Positions 22,288 to 32,917 of a stretch of 64,000 nucleotides of DNA are shown here, piece by piece (position 1 is the first letter of the stretch; each line of letters starts with the position of its first letter). A program made the translations under genes and the position numbers. The notes beneath the pieces are model-generated. The model did not search any database. It was not told the DNA's origin and saw only the letters and a list, made by a program, of their open reading frames with translations. Source of the DNA: Mercurialis annua (taxonomy: Eukaryota > Streptophyta > Magnoliopsida > Malpighiales > Euphorbiaceae); NCBI RefSeq assembly GCF_937616625.2, contig NC_065575.1, forward strand, positions 5,711,501 to 5,775,500, in the 5' to 3' direction.

Positions 22288-22715
22288 ATAAACGAGTCGA
22301 GTGGAGATATTGCCAAACTCGTGCTCAACTTGACTCTAACATGCCAAGTTTAAAACTTGACTCAAATTTGATCAAGTTTCATTTTAGGAGTTCGAGTTCA
22401 AATTGAGACTTGACCATGACTTGATTATCTATTTAAATATTTAAAAGTTAAATTTAGTATAATAATAAAAGTATTACTATTATAAAAAATATAAATATAA
22501 AGGGTCAAAAGAATAAGCTAACTAAAGCTCAATTATACTAGCCAGCTCATCTAATCAAGTATATTAATTAAGTATTTAGAGTTCGAAGTCGACTCGATAA
22601 TTAATTTGAGTAGTTCGAATACGAGCTCGACTCGATATGAGGCGAGTCGATTGTGAGGTTTTTTATTTGAGTCAATTCCGAGTAGACCGTGAGTTGGATC
22701 GACTCGGTTGTATAA
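22288..22715. repeat. Degenerate repeat rich in 'gagtcgag/cttgactc' words
   Basis: Short direct and inverted words such as ACGAGTCGAG, AACTTGACTC, GAGCTCGACTCG and GATCGACTCGG recur across the segment. It looks like a decayed fold-back element of a type common in plant intergenic DNA; no ends or target duplication can be fixed. Confidence 0.4.
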
Positions 22716-22746
22716 TTTGTTTTAAGACTGTTAATGGATTAACTAT

Positions 22747-23094
22747 GAACAAAGGGTCAACGCGCCTCCTGAACTTATGACACGGGATCATCTAACTCAA
22801 TTTATATTTTTTTGAGCAACTAACCCAAAAACTCTTCATTTTTGGGTTAAATAACCCCATAATTAATATTTTTATTTCAAAAAATAGATTTAGAATAATA
22901 ATATCACAACAATTAGGAAAGTATCTAATTATATTTTTGCATCTCTCATTATATTTTACGCGTTTTAAAAATATAATTATGGGATTATTTGATCCAAAAA
23001 TGAAGAATTTTGCAGTTAATTGCTTAAAGAAATATAAATTGGTTTAAATGATCTCGTGTCACAAGTTTAAAAGGCGCCTTGAACATTTGTTCGG
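22747..23094. mobile_element. MITE, complete copy, with 8-bp direct repeat
   Basis: Inverted arms: left GAACAAAGGGTCAACGCGCC and onward; reversed right end GAACAAATGTTCAAGGCGCC. Similarity extends about 100 bp through 'gacacgggatcat' and 'caatttatat'. The direct repeat TTAACTAT lies at 22739-22746 and 23095-23102. Non-coding. A second copy lies at 24860-26008. Confidence 0.8.
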
Positions 23095-23689
23095 TTAACT
23101 ATTTAAGAATAAAAGAAGCTTTATTGGATTGAGTATCATGTTTTGATTGGAGTTTTGTGATGGGATCAAGCTTAAAAAAGTTAATCAAATGGATGGATTA
23201 ATTATAAGTAACATGAAATGTAATTATAGATGTTGTCCACTTCTGATCTTAATATTTCTTTATACTTGGTTTTAGATCAAAGATTCAACTTCTTGCTCTG
23301 TTCATGTTCTCTTTTCCCACTTTTGCTTCAAGTAATTATAGCATTTTTATTTAGTGTATATTTTGTTTTGAAACTGAGCTTAAATTCTCATACATATCTA
23401 TTTCTAACATATATTCTCTCCATTTCCATAAAGATAAAAAAAAAGTTTACTATATAAAAATAAAAATAATAATAAAGTGTAACTATTTTAGTAGAATATT
23501 CCTACACCACCTTTTCAATTTTTAATAATTAACCATTATAAAATTGTTATTTTTTATTTAACCATGAGATGACTTAAACGACTTCCAACTATAAAACGGC
23601 ACATTTAAACCTTCCATATTTATAATTCTCACTCAACTTTTTTCCTGAATTTATTTTTTTAATAAAAAAAAGAGTCGGGTTGGTTTCTT

Positions 23690-23825
23690 GCGGGAGGCAA
23701 AACTTTTGACTTCAAATTTTAAACGGCTACATATATGAATACGGTTCGAACCCGCAACCTTATTTAAATCAGAAGAGCGTATTAAGTATTAACAACTCAC
23801 CTACGTTATGTGGTTCATTTTAATA
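23690..23825 (-). mobile_element. Possible tRNA-derived SINE relic
   Basis: On the minus strand a tRNA-like head reads AGGTGAGTTGTTAATACTTA followed about 40 bp later by a strong B box, GCGGGTTCGAACC. The spacing fits a Pol III internal promoter. No A tail or target duplication was found. Confidence 0.4.
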
Positions 23826-24859
23826 CACATGCATTTATAAGTGTATTTTGATAATTTAATTATTAATTAACTTTTAATATAAGTGTTTGGTGTGTATGGT
23901 TATGGCAGGCAAAAACGTATTGTTAGGTGTGCATCTCCAAGAAAATTTTATCGTCTCTTTTAGATTGGCGCACCTAAAAAATAATTCATTTCAGAATCCA
24001 ACACCTTCATAATGCCTTCATTTTTCTGTCATCTATGGCAGTTTACAGCAATGCCCAAACCTGACACTTTCCCTTCTCAACTTATTACCATTTATTCAAA
24101 AAACATTGAATCTGTATCAGTGGGGCAATTCTATCATAATCTCAGATCACATTATTTGTGAAAAAAATATATACTAAACTACATATTCATATATATTTAC
24201 ACATAATGCAAATTTAATTTCTACTACTGATAAATTACTTAAAACTTTGTGAGCAAATCAATCATTAATTTGATAATTACGTTCAATTAATCACATATTG
24301 ACAGTTTGTCCCGTCAATTTATAATCTAATTGTCTGCTCAATTGGTAATTTACCCCCTGTAAGTTATTTGTCAAAATGAGGTTAATTGAGCATAACTACC
24401 AAGTTCATAACTGATTTACCCACAAAATTAATTTATGTGTTAATTGTCCGTTGCTTACAAAGTTGAGGAGGGAAATTGCTACTTAAGTCTTTTCTTTTAT
24501 GTTTAGTGGTGTTAAAAAGTTAAACTTATTCGACGTTTCATATATTTAATGAAAACTTATAATGTTTACAAATCTTTCCAAATTTAATAATTTTATTACA
24601 ATTTTATCCATTATTTCTAATCAACTTTAAGTAGAATATATATACTAATTCTTGCATTTTAAACTTTTAAAATTTAAGTCTTATTCCAAAAGGTATAAAA
24701 CTAACGTCAGAATATAATTTTGAATTTCTAAGTTTGAAAGTAAAAACGACCAAAAAGACTAAATACGGCAAATAGTATTATATTGTTGTAAAAAAAATTA
24801 TTGACATAACTAAATTAATTGAAAATAATTGGAGAACAACAATGAAACTACCAAATTTG
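23826..24859. other. AT-rich intergenic region, no gene seen
   Basis: Contains imperfect inverted phrases around 24290-24480 ('caatttataatctaattgtc', 'aattaatttatgtgttaatt') that may be another decayed fold-back element. No coding signal. Confidence 0.45.
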
Positions 24860-26008
24860 AATTAATTTATATTTTTATTTCAAAAAATGGATTTAGAATA
24901 ATTATATCGCAACAATTAGAGAAATATCTAATTGATTTTTTGCATCCCTCACTTCCAGTGACGGATACAGAGTTTTCTTTTAGGGGGGTCCAATTTAAAA
25001 TTATATAAACTAAAATTTATAATACACTTTTAAATAAAAAAAAGATTGATTGCTAACGTTTATAAACACGTATTTAAAAATGTAGTAGTATGGCAATCAT
25101 TTTTTTATTTAACAATTTTAATGTTATTTTTGTATTTTTTTTCTGTTTAAATATGCTAAACTATACTTTTAAATTTTAGACAAATTGAACTGGAATGAAT
25201 GTCAGTTTTGGCCGAACTAGTTGAATTGTCGGTCTGATTTTGTTCTTAAAATATCAAATAAATACAATGTATTAGAAATTGAATTGGACTAATCAATTTA
25301 GTTCTAATTAGTGTTTTAAAAATTAGACCGGAGCAATCAGTTCAACTGAGAGATTGAAAGACTAATTTGAAATTTTTGCTAATCAATCCAACAAAACCCT
25401 ACTTAATAAAAAAATTAACAAGATAATTTGGTAGATTTTTTAGGTAATATTTTAATTAAATACGATAAGTAATCGTGCATATAAATTAATTTGAAAGTTG
25501 ATGTAATAATTTATACTAACTTTTTGTTTGTTAAATTCATTGTTTTACAATTATTTTAATAGGATGTCCAAAATAAATTGTTGCAATGATTTTTCAAAAA
25601 CTATTAGTGTAAGAAATGTGATATTCAGTGAACTACTCATCAAAATTCAAAAAAAAGACACATATTTTAAAATTAGAAAAAAAGATAGTCAAAATAATCT
25701 TTAAGAACCGGTTATAATTGGTGAACTATATTAGTATATACATGGGTTGGTGGTAAATTACAACATATGCAAGAGCCATAGTACTTAAGGAAAAGTTGGA
25801 TCTGAGGGGGTCCAGTGAACCCCTTGTATCTTGAGTGTATCCGTCATTGCTCACTTCCGATTTGTATTTTACGCATTTTAAAAATACAATTATGGAGTTA
25901 TTTGACCCAAAAATGAAGAATTTTGGGATTAGTTGCTCAAAAATATATAAATTGGATTAGATAACCCCACGTCGCAAGTTTAGGGAGGCTCAGTTGATCT
26001 TTTGTTCG
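24860..26008. mobile_element. Second MITE copy, 5' truncated and split by an hAT element
   Basis: The segments 24860-24955 and 25858-26008 together align with the middle and right arm of the MITE at 22747-23094 (shared phrases: TTTATTTCAAAAAATGGATT, CGCAACAATTAG, CGCATTTTAAAAATA, CCAAAAATGAAGAATTTT). The left arm is missing. The hAT element interrupts it exactly between the two copies of an 8-bp duplication. Confidence 0.8.
24956..25849. mobile_element. Non-autonomous hAT element nested in the MITE
   Basis: The terminal inverted repeats CAGTGACGGATACA and TGTATCCGTCATTG match over 14 bp with one mismatch. The 8-bp duplication CTCACTTC is perfect at 24948-24955 and 25850-25857. Both features define the hAT superfamily. 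The 894-bp interior is AT-rich with subterminal GGGGGTCC motifs and no transposase ORF. Confidence 0.92.
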
Positions 26009-26647
26009 AAGTTGAACTATACTTTTTGCTCTTATGTTCCTTTCTCGGGTCTTTATATTGCTCGAATAAGGCTAAGTATGTTTGACTCGTTGGACTCCGT
26101 AGATTTAAAGGAATTTTAGCTTTGTTCCTAAATGTATTGTAACCTATTACCATTATATTCAAGGAAATTGCAAAAGGGAAACAATTACATATGTTTAGCA
26201 AATGGTTGATCTCCAAGGATTTAGTTCAGCTATGGTTCAATCAGATAATTTCAAAGATTCACAAACTGCTATAAATTTTCACAGTGATTTGTGTAGAGTC
26301 AAATAGCCTGATTGGTATTCTCATCTCGTAAAAATTTGTAAATGTCTCGAATTCGACTATCCAAGCGACAATACCATAGCGAGTTCTTTACGGTGAATGC
26401 TTGGGAATCAAGGAAGGTATATTATTTTTGTTTTCATGAATAAACAATGTTTACCAACTCATACTCTATGGCTCTATGCAGCAACTCCACTATCATTAGT
26501 TCTGTCTGAATGTACATTGAAACAACTCTGCGATTCATCATGCATGATGGAATTTATACCTTACGCAGACGAACACAGTCACGAAATAAGTATGGTCGTA
26601 TTTTGAAGCCAGTTTTGCTGGAAATTCAGCCATGATAAACTCTGCTT
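26009..26647. other. Intergenic region 3' of the minus-strand gene
   Basis: Holds the likely 3' UTR of the unknown gene close to 26648. Frames open over short distances on both strands have no family features. Confidence 0.45.
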
Positions 26648-29600
26648 TTAAACATTATCAGCAAATGTAACTCTTGGTCTGTCTGCATCCTGAGAGAAGA
26701 TAAGATTAAACCAAATTTAGATTATGTTTTGAGGAGATAAAAAGTTGAATATTCCAAATTTAATGTAATGTTAAGAAGAATCGAAGGCTTTTGACAGTTA
26801 TTTAGCACATACCGAGATTCTGCAGTGAATGCTAAGGTCATATTTCATTTGGTTTAGGTGAGCTTTTGCTAGTTCTTCTGCTTGTGATGCTTTCCTGCAA
26901 GCCTCATTCACCTGAAGTAGATGAGAGAACTGAAGTTAGTCGGTGCTGTCGGTGCATAAAGTTATCCCTGACTATTCCAGTGCAAGGAGCTGAATGAAAG
27001 AACATTAGAATGAAAATGCTAAAAGAAAAACACAGAAACGGAAAATCATCGATGAACAAATTTATAAGAATATGTCATAAAAATAAAGTTTCCGGGGTTA
27101 CGCGAGTGTTTCTGGAAACAAAATGAAATGCTGAAACATAGGACTCTACAAGTTTTCATGCAAAATACAAACCAGGTTGCATCTAATCATAATGGAATAT
27201 GATCAAATATCAGTTCATTGTTATTATTAGAAGAAAATTCTGCATTTCGTAAACGTTGAGGGAATAAGGAGTCATTAGCTCAAGTACAAATGAGACAATC
27301 AGTTTTCAGCATCATCTCATGTGTAAAATGAAAACTAGATAAACCTCGTCAAAGATAAGAGGCACAAAAGAGTTTATTTGGTCACTGACATTTTCTCATT
27401 TGATATTACAAATTTTTGCTTTCTTTCAGGATTAGTTATGGAACATATCTCCATAACTAGATGCAAGCCATTCACTGAGCAAGGATATGAACAGCACAAA
27501 AGAGAAGCAAAAATGAAGGAAATGTATAAAGTTGCAAAATAGAAGCTGCTAGCAATCAAGACATGGAATAGTTAATATGTTGCATGAAATGGAAAATGCT
27601 AAAACTGAAAATGGCAAAACAATATTTTTTATAAGAAAAAGTTATAGATATAAAGAATTGGTGTTTTAAAAGGATTTCGGAAATTAAAATAAAATGCAGA
27701 AGCATAACACTGGACAGCTTACATGCAACATAGTATTAGTTATGTACAACAATAGAAAGAGTAAACAGGGGGTGTCAATAAATCTCGAGTTGAAGTGAAA
27801 CTCACCTGATTGTTGCATAACACGAGATTATCATTAGAGTCAGGCGCAGCTTTCTCAAGCATATTTCGTACATGAGACAGCTCCTTGATCAAATCAAGGG
27901 CGATTTCCTCAGCATCCTGCATCTGATTTTTGGAGAACTCAAATGCCCTCTCCGCGTGAAGGTGAAATGAAGCACATTTTAAACAAGTACAGAGCCCTCT
28001 GCATCCTCTTGGATGTCTTCTTAGGATACTCTTTGACAAACCATTGGCAGGAATTCCTAAAGGAACAAAGGCTTCAAGCTTGAACAACTCCTGAGAAAAG
28101 TTGTTGGCAGATAGTTCTAATGAAGATACTTCACGAATATCTCCAGAAACAGGTAGAGGACTAACAGATAGTTCTAGTGACTCGCTATTTTTATTTTCTG
28201 ATAGGTTCACCATTGTTCGTGCTTCCGTTTCTTGTTGTGAACCAATTGATACTGGACTAACAGTGTTGTGATCGGAAGGTGTTGGATTTGGTTCATTGCT
28301 ACTCGATGGATCAGTATCATGCTTCATATGAAAACTTTTGTCATTTAATTTCTCTTCTGGAATTTCTTGAAGTTCGGACGAAAATGATGGTGAGACTTGG
28401 CTTTCTTGTGGACTCTTCTCGAGTTTTGGGCAGCTCACATTTCTGTTATCGCCTGATAAACCTTTTTGAAGTTGAGCAGATTGATATCACAGTTAGAACT
28501 TACTATAGGTGCACATGTTCAAAAAGGTAAAGAAAAGAGCGGAGAGCTAACCGGAGTAATCTTTAGCGATGTCCATAAGAACAGGAAGCATTCTTCTATA
28601 GTTGAAGGAGCTTCTTGTCTTAAATAGCTTGGATCGTGGGCATGGGTACATATCCTATTCCATACAAAATTAGTACAAAAACAAAGAACAAACACTACCA
28701 TTTATTTAGATAATAATAACAAATTTTATACTGTTATTTGTCTTACCAATATTCTTTTAGAACTGGACTCCATTCCGTTGTCACCAGATTGATCATTGAT
28801 TTTGTGAATATTTCCATTTATTGGCTTCTCGGTCACTTGGTCAGCATTCTGAGACACAACAGCTTTACCAAAAATGTCAGCATTTGGCCGTGTCATTTTG
28901 ATAGATTTTTTATTTGCATCCTGAGCATTACAAGGAGAGTTTTCTGATGGATTTGTGCTTGCAAAATATCCAACGACCTGAGGGCTATCAGACGGTGAAG
29001 AGCTTTCCAGGGTTGAGCTTTTCATATTCTCATTATCATTTACATCAACTGGAGATTTTGACAGGTTCACCGTTACTTGTGCTTCCATTTCTTGTTGTGA
29101 ACCAATTGATACATGACTATCAATGTTGTGATCGCAAGGTACTAGATTCTGTTCATTACTACTCGATGGATGATTGCTACATGGCAATGATGACATTTCC
29201 AGACTACAAGAATCAGTATCATTCTTCATACGTAAACCTCTATCATTTAATGTCTCTACTGGAGTTTCATGAAGTTGAGATGAGGATAATGGTGAGACCT
29301 GGTTTTCTTGCGAACACTTCTCAAGTTTTGGGCAGCTCACGTTTCCGGAATTATCTGAAAAATAATTTTTAAAGTTAAGCATATTGGTATTACAGTTAGA
29401 ACTTACAGCAGATTCTACACATTTTCAAATAGGTGGAAAAAAAAAGAGCATAGAACTTACCAGAGAAATCTTTAGCAAAATCCATAAGAACAGGAAGCAT
29501 TCTTCTATAGTTGAAGGAGCTTTTTGTCTTAAATAGCTTGGGTCGTGAGCATGGATATAAACCCTGTTCCATAATGAAAAAGCTTAAATTGGGTAAAAAG

Positions 29601-31051
29601 AATACAAAAACAAAGAACAAAACACTAATGATATTCTTACCCATTTTCTTTTAGAAGGCGAGTCCATTCTGTTGTCACCAGAATAACCATTGATTTTGTG
29701 AGTACTTCCATTCAGTGGCTTCTCAAGAACTTGGTCAGAATTCTGAGACGCGAAAACTTTACCAAAAATGTCGGCATCTGGCCGTGTCATTGTAATAGAT
29801 TGTTCATTGGCATCCTGCGTATTGAAAAGAGAGTTGTCCAATGGTTTTTTACCATCAGGATATCCAATGACCTGAGGGCTACCGTCCAATGAAGAGCTTT
29901 CCAGGGTTGAACTTTTAATGTTATCATCAACCAGTAAAGCAGGGGAGTCAGATTTATTGGAATTGTCCTTTTCTAAACAGATTAGCACAGATGAATTGGC
30001 AACTTTTTCACAAGTTTGAGCCTCCATGTAAGGCTTCACTGTCCCAGTTTTACCTACTGAAGTTTGCCGGCACTCAATGTTTGGAAATTTAGCATTTTGG
30101 GTAGAACCTGTTCATAGGAATAGAACAAATTTTGAACTTTCTGGTTTATGCTCTATTATTTAAGGACTATGTTGCATGAAAATCAAAATACTCACAAGTT
30201 CCAGTGCAATATAATTTAACTAGTAGAGCGAAAAACACAAGAACTTACCTGCAAGTTTAGTGGCTTGATCTTGGACAATATCCATCAAATACGGAAGCAA
30301 TCTTCTATAGCTGAGTGAACCCGGAGCTTTGAACACTCTAACTCTAGACCATGGATTAACACCCTAATTTCACAAAATCCAAGACCTGTATGAGAATCCA
30401 TATCAGTAAAAAAAATCAAAATTCATAATTCACAAGGGGACTTACGGATTTAAGTGCCGAACTATTTCCAATTTTCTTATCTATGCTATTATCCTGAAGA
30501 TCGTCACTCTTCATAACACATTCCATATTATTATCCACACGAACCATCTCCGCGTCGGGCGGTGTTGCCTGCACACACTCCTCATTTAAATTGGAAACCT
30601 CCACCAAGAGATCATCAGTACTGTTCTGTTCTCGACTAAAATTTCTCGCATTTTCATCCAATTTCGCCTCATCGTGGAATCTCTCATTTTTATCATCTTC
30701 AGCATTGCAAGAATCCGATATCATCAGTTCCGAATCCTTACAATCATCAACGCGAAGCCTATGATCATTTTCAGGTAGAGAGAAAACCCGTCTAATGCGA
30801 AGATCTTTGATGAAAACACAAGACCGGTCATCTTGTTCAGCTGAATCAAGAATCTCTTTTTTCTTGGAGCGGAACTGGGTCTTCTTCTTCGAATCAAACC
30901 CAGCTTGGTTTGAACTAAAAGTATCAGAACGAGCGCGGCCAGAGCGGTTACAGTGGAGATAGATCTGGGATTTGCTGCGGGTGGATGTGCCCATGAAAGG
31001 ATGGGATGATCTCTTCCGTTTATTGGAGACGAGCCCTTGAGTTTCTGCCAT
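26648..31051 (-). CDS. Plant protein of unknown function with duplicated exon pairs and Cys-rich C-terminus
   Basis: Nine exons join in frame: 31051-30446, 30363-30249, 30107-29641, 29563-29461, 29354-28747, 28654-28552, 28461-27806, 26911-26813, 26689-26648 (932 aa). All borders are GT-AG. The start MAETQGLVSNKRKR is preferred over upstream in-frame Met codons because the latter would put the E2F-like sites inside the reading frame. Basic clusters (NKRKR, RSKKK) suggest nuclear location. A short exon (…YRR-LP-LMD…) followed by a long Ser/Asn/Asp-rich exon occurs three times (exons 2-3, 4-5, 6-7). The conserved end is CRGLCTCLKC (821-830, C-x3-C-x-C-x2-C), then a helical AERAFEFSKNQMQDAEE stretch likely to be coiled coil, ending RPRVTFADNV. 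I remember uncharacterised plant homologues with this ending but no assigned role. The long middle is probably disordered. Confidence 0.87.
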
Positions 31052-31129
31052 TGATTTGATTTGAGTTTTTGGCGTGTGGGGAAGAGAGATTGGGGGAAGG
31101 GAAGTGGGAGGGGTTTGCATAGAGCAAGG

Positions 31130-31201
31130 TTTTGGCGGGAGAGTTATGGAGATTATGGCGGCAAAATGTAGGAAAGATAGTGGGAAATTTTGGCGGGAAA
31201 A
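31130..31201 (-). promoter_or_regulatory. Two E2F-type sites upstream of the unknown gene
   Basis: TTTTGGCGGGA at 31130-31140 and TTTTGGCGGGAAAA at 31188-31201 fit the E2F consensus (TTTSSCGS; the second is nearly palindromic). They lie about 80 and 140 bp before the chosen ATG. Paired E2F sites are typical of S-phase and DNA replication/repair genes, so cell-cycle-dependent expression is likely. Confidence 0.75.
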
Positions 31202-31289
31202 TTGGCCTTGAGTTAAGGGCTGTTTTCCCCAAAAATATGGAGCCGTGCGGGCCAAAAAGTAATGAGGAAATTGCATTATCTAGCAATTT

Positions 31290-31665
31290 TTTTTAAAAAA
31301 AATTACAAATATTTTCAAAAAAAGTGAAAGGAAATAATAAAATCCTAAATTTACTAAAATATTACATGACCGTTTTAAAAAGTTGAAATTTTATATTTAA
31401 TATTTTCTCAATAAGAATGTAACACATATACACACAAAATAAATAAAGGAAATCAATAACGCGTCAAAATAGGTCAAACACACTTTAGAAGAGGTCAGAA
31501 ACGCGTCTGACATGCGTTTCACACGCGCGTCAGAACCGTGCATCAGTCACGCGACAGTTTGTCGAAACTATTCAAACATGTGTCATTTACGTATCTGCTA
31601 TATATCATATATGTATTAAGGACATATTTAATTATTATTTTTCATATTTTTAAAATAAAAATAAA
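31290..31665. promoter_or_regulatory. Upstream region with a cluster of CGCG-containing motifs
   Basis: Between 31459 and 31560 the words ACGCGTC (twice), ACGCGCGTC and CACGCGAC occur in about 100 bp of otherwise AT-rich DNA, interspersed with TCAGAA. CGCG cores can bind CAMTA factors, but the spacing may equally reflect a decayed short tandem repeat. Confidence 0.4.
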
Positions 31666-32317
31666 TGATAACAAACTAAATGAAACAATCTCAAAAAGGA
31701 ACTTAATCAAGTATCCTCACCTCTAAAACCGATATCACCCAAAAGGATAAACAAAACAAACACCAATAGCAAAAGACGAGCTCGGCATCAACCGAGCTGG
31801 ACTTCCCTAAGAATGAGATATCATCTCGGCAGACAGACCAAGCTCCATAAATAAAAGACATGCTCGGCCAACCGAGCAAGATCTCTCAAAGCATAATAGC
31901 CATCTTGGTCGACCGAGCAGGATTTGCCCTGATTACAAGGACAGAACCTGGCAGAAGGTACTATTATATTTCCAACATTCTCTACACAGACAAAAGAATT
32001 ACATCAGACCTGTCGGCCCAAACAAAGAGGCAAATAGGGCATCGTATAAAGACTTAGGAAAGGTAGGTAAAAGGTTAATACTCTTTTTCTCTCAACTCTA
32101 AACTTCTTTCACTTCTCATTTCTTTTCTTTTTCTCTCAACTCTAAACTCCTTTCACTTCTCATTTCTTTCTTTCACTAAAACACATATTGACTTAACCGT
32201 CTGAGATGTTTGCCGGAATCTTCTTTCGGCGCCTTCTAACGGTTGTTATATGGATTTTAGGTACTTCCCTGAAGACATTGCTGGACATGGGACAATCATC
32301 ATATCCAGAAGTTATCA
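31666..32317 (+). repeat. 5' LTR of the Tat-like element
   Basis: It begins TGATAAC and ends GTTATCA (7-bp inverted ends), 652 bp, directly followed by TTTGGCATCGTCTGTGG. It contains an internal direct repeat of the phrase TTTTTCTCTCAACTCTAAAC (about 32082-32160) and several 'accgagc' words. No second copy is seen downstream. Confidence 0.8.
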
Positions 32318-32319
32318 TT

Positions 32320-32335
32320 TGGCATCGTCTGTGGG
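32320..32335 (+). other. Primer binding site of the Tat-like element
   Basis: TGGCATCGTCTGTGGG lies two bases after the LTR. It corresponds to the conserved TGGCGCCGTCTGTGGG seen after the 5' LTR in many plant Tat-type elements, with GC changed to AT. Confidence 0.65.
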
Positions 32336-32912
32336 AAAGAAACCAAGAAAGTTACCCCCTTTATATCTCACTGGCGGGCGGTGGAAAATGAGTAGAGTAG
32401 AAGACGACGACCCTCTCACGAGAGAGACAGACACCCAAGACAACACCGCTAGGGGGTGGCCTCAATGCACCCGCATGTAGAGGAACCGGCGATAACTCAT
32501 CCTGCCCAGTAACAACTTTGGGAGGTGGAACCCACATAGGCACAGCCTCTAGAATCAATACATATCATTGGGGAATGCCTTTCTCAGGAGCTATCCCATC
32601 AGCCTCATTCTTTTCACCCGCACATCAGATGCCTCAAAAAATTTCACTGCGCCCCGGCATAGCACCTACCCACCTCACTTTCACCCCAGTGATTAACCCT
32701 ACCCTTCGGCAACACCTGTGGCTGAAAACCAAAACCCTACCCCAGCACAAATACAGGAATACATAGAGTTCCATAGTCGGCAATTAGCATTCCTACATCA
32801 GGTCCAGCAAGGCTATGCTCGACCAACCGCTGAAACAGCTTCCCGAGGAAATACCACCACACCCCCATACATACCAACGACGCCTCCTCATCCCCCATAA
32901 TTTTACCAGAGA
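32336..32912 (+). other. 5' leader / start of gag of the Tat-like element
   Basis: Short open frames broken by stops; the longest readable part (32718-32900) gives MAENQNPTPAQIQEYIEFHS and a Pro/Thr-rich end. The region is cut at 32912/32918 by the younger LTR element and continues at 48962. Confidence 0.6.
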
Positions 32913-32917
32913 CAAAC

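Noticed and set aside
23690..23825. Functional tRNA gene on the minus strand
   Set aside because: Good B box but no cloverleaf: acceptor and anticodon stems do not pair, so it is listed as a SINE relic.
29396..29644. Intron-spanning open frames of the unknown gene taken as separate small genes
   Set aside because: They read through splice donors of exons 3 and 4 whose phases join perfectly; they are parts of the nine-exon gene.
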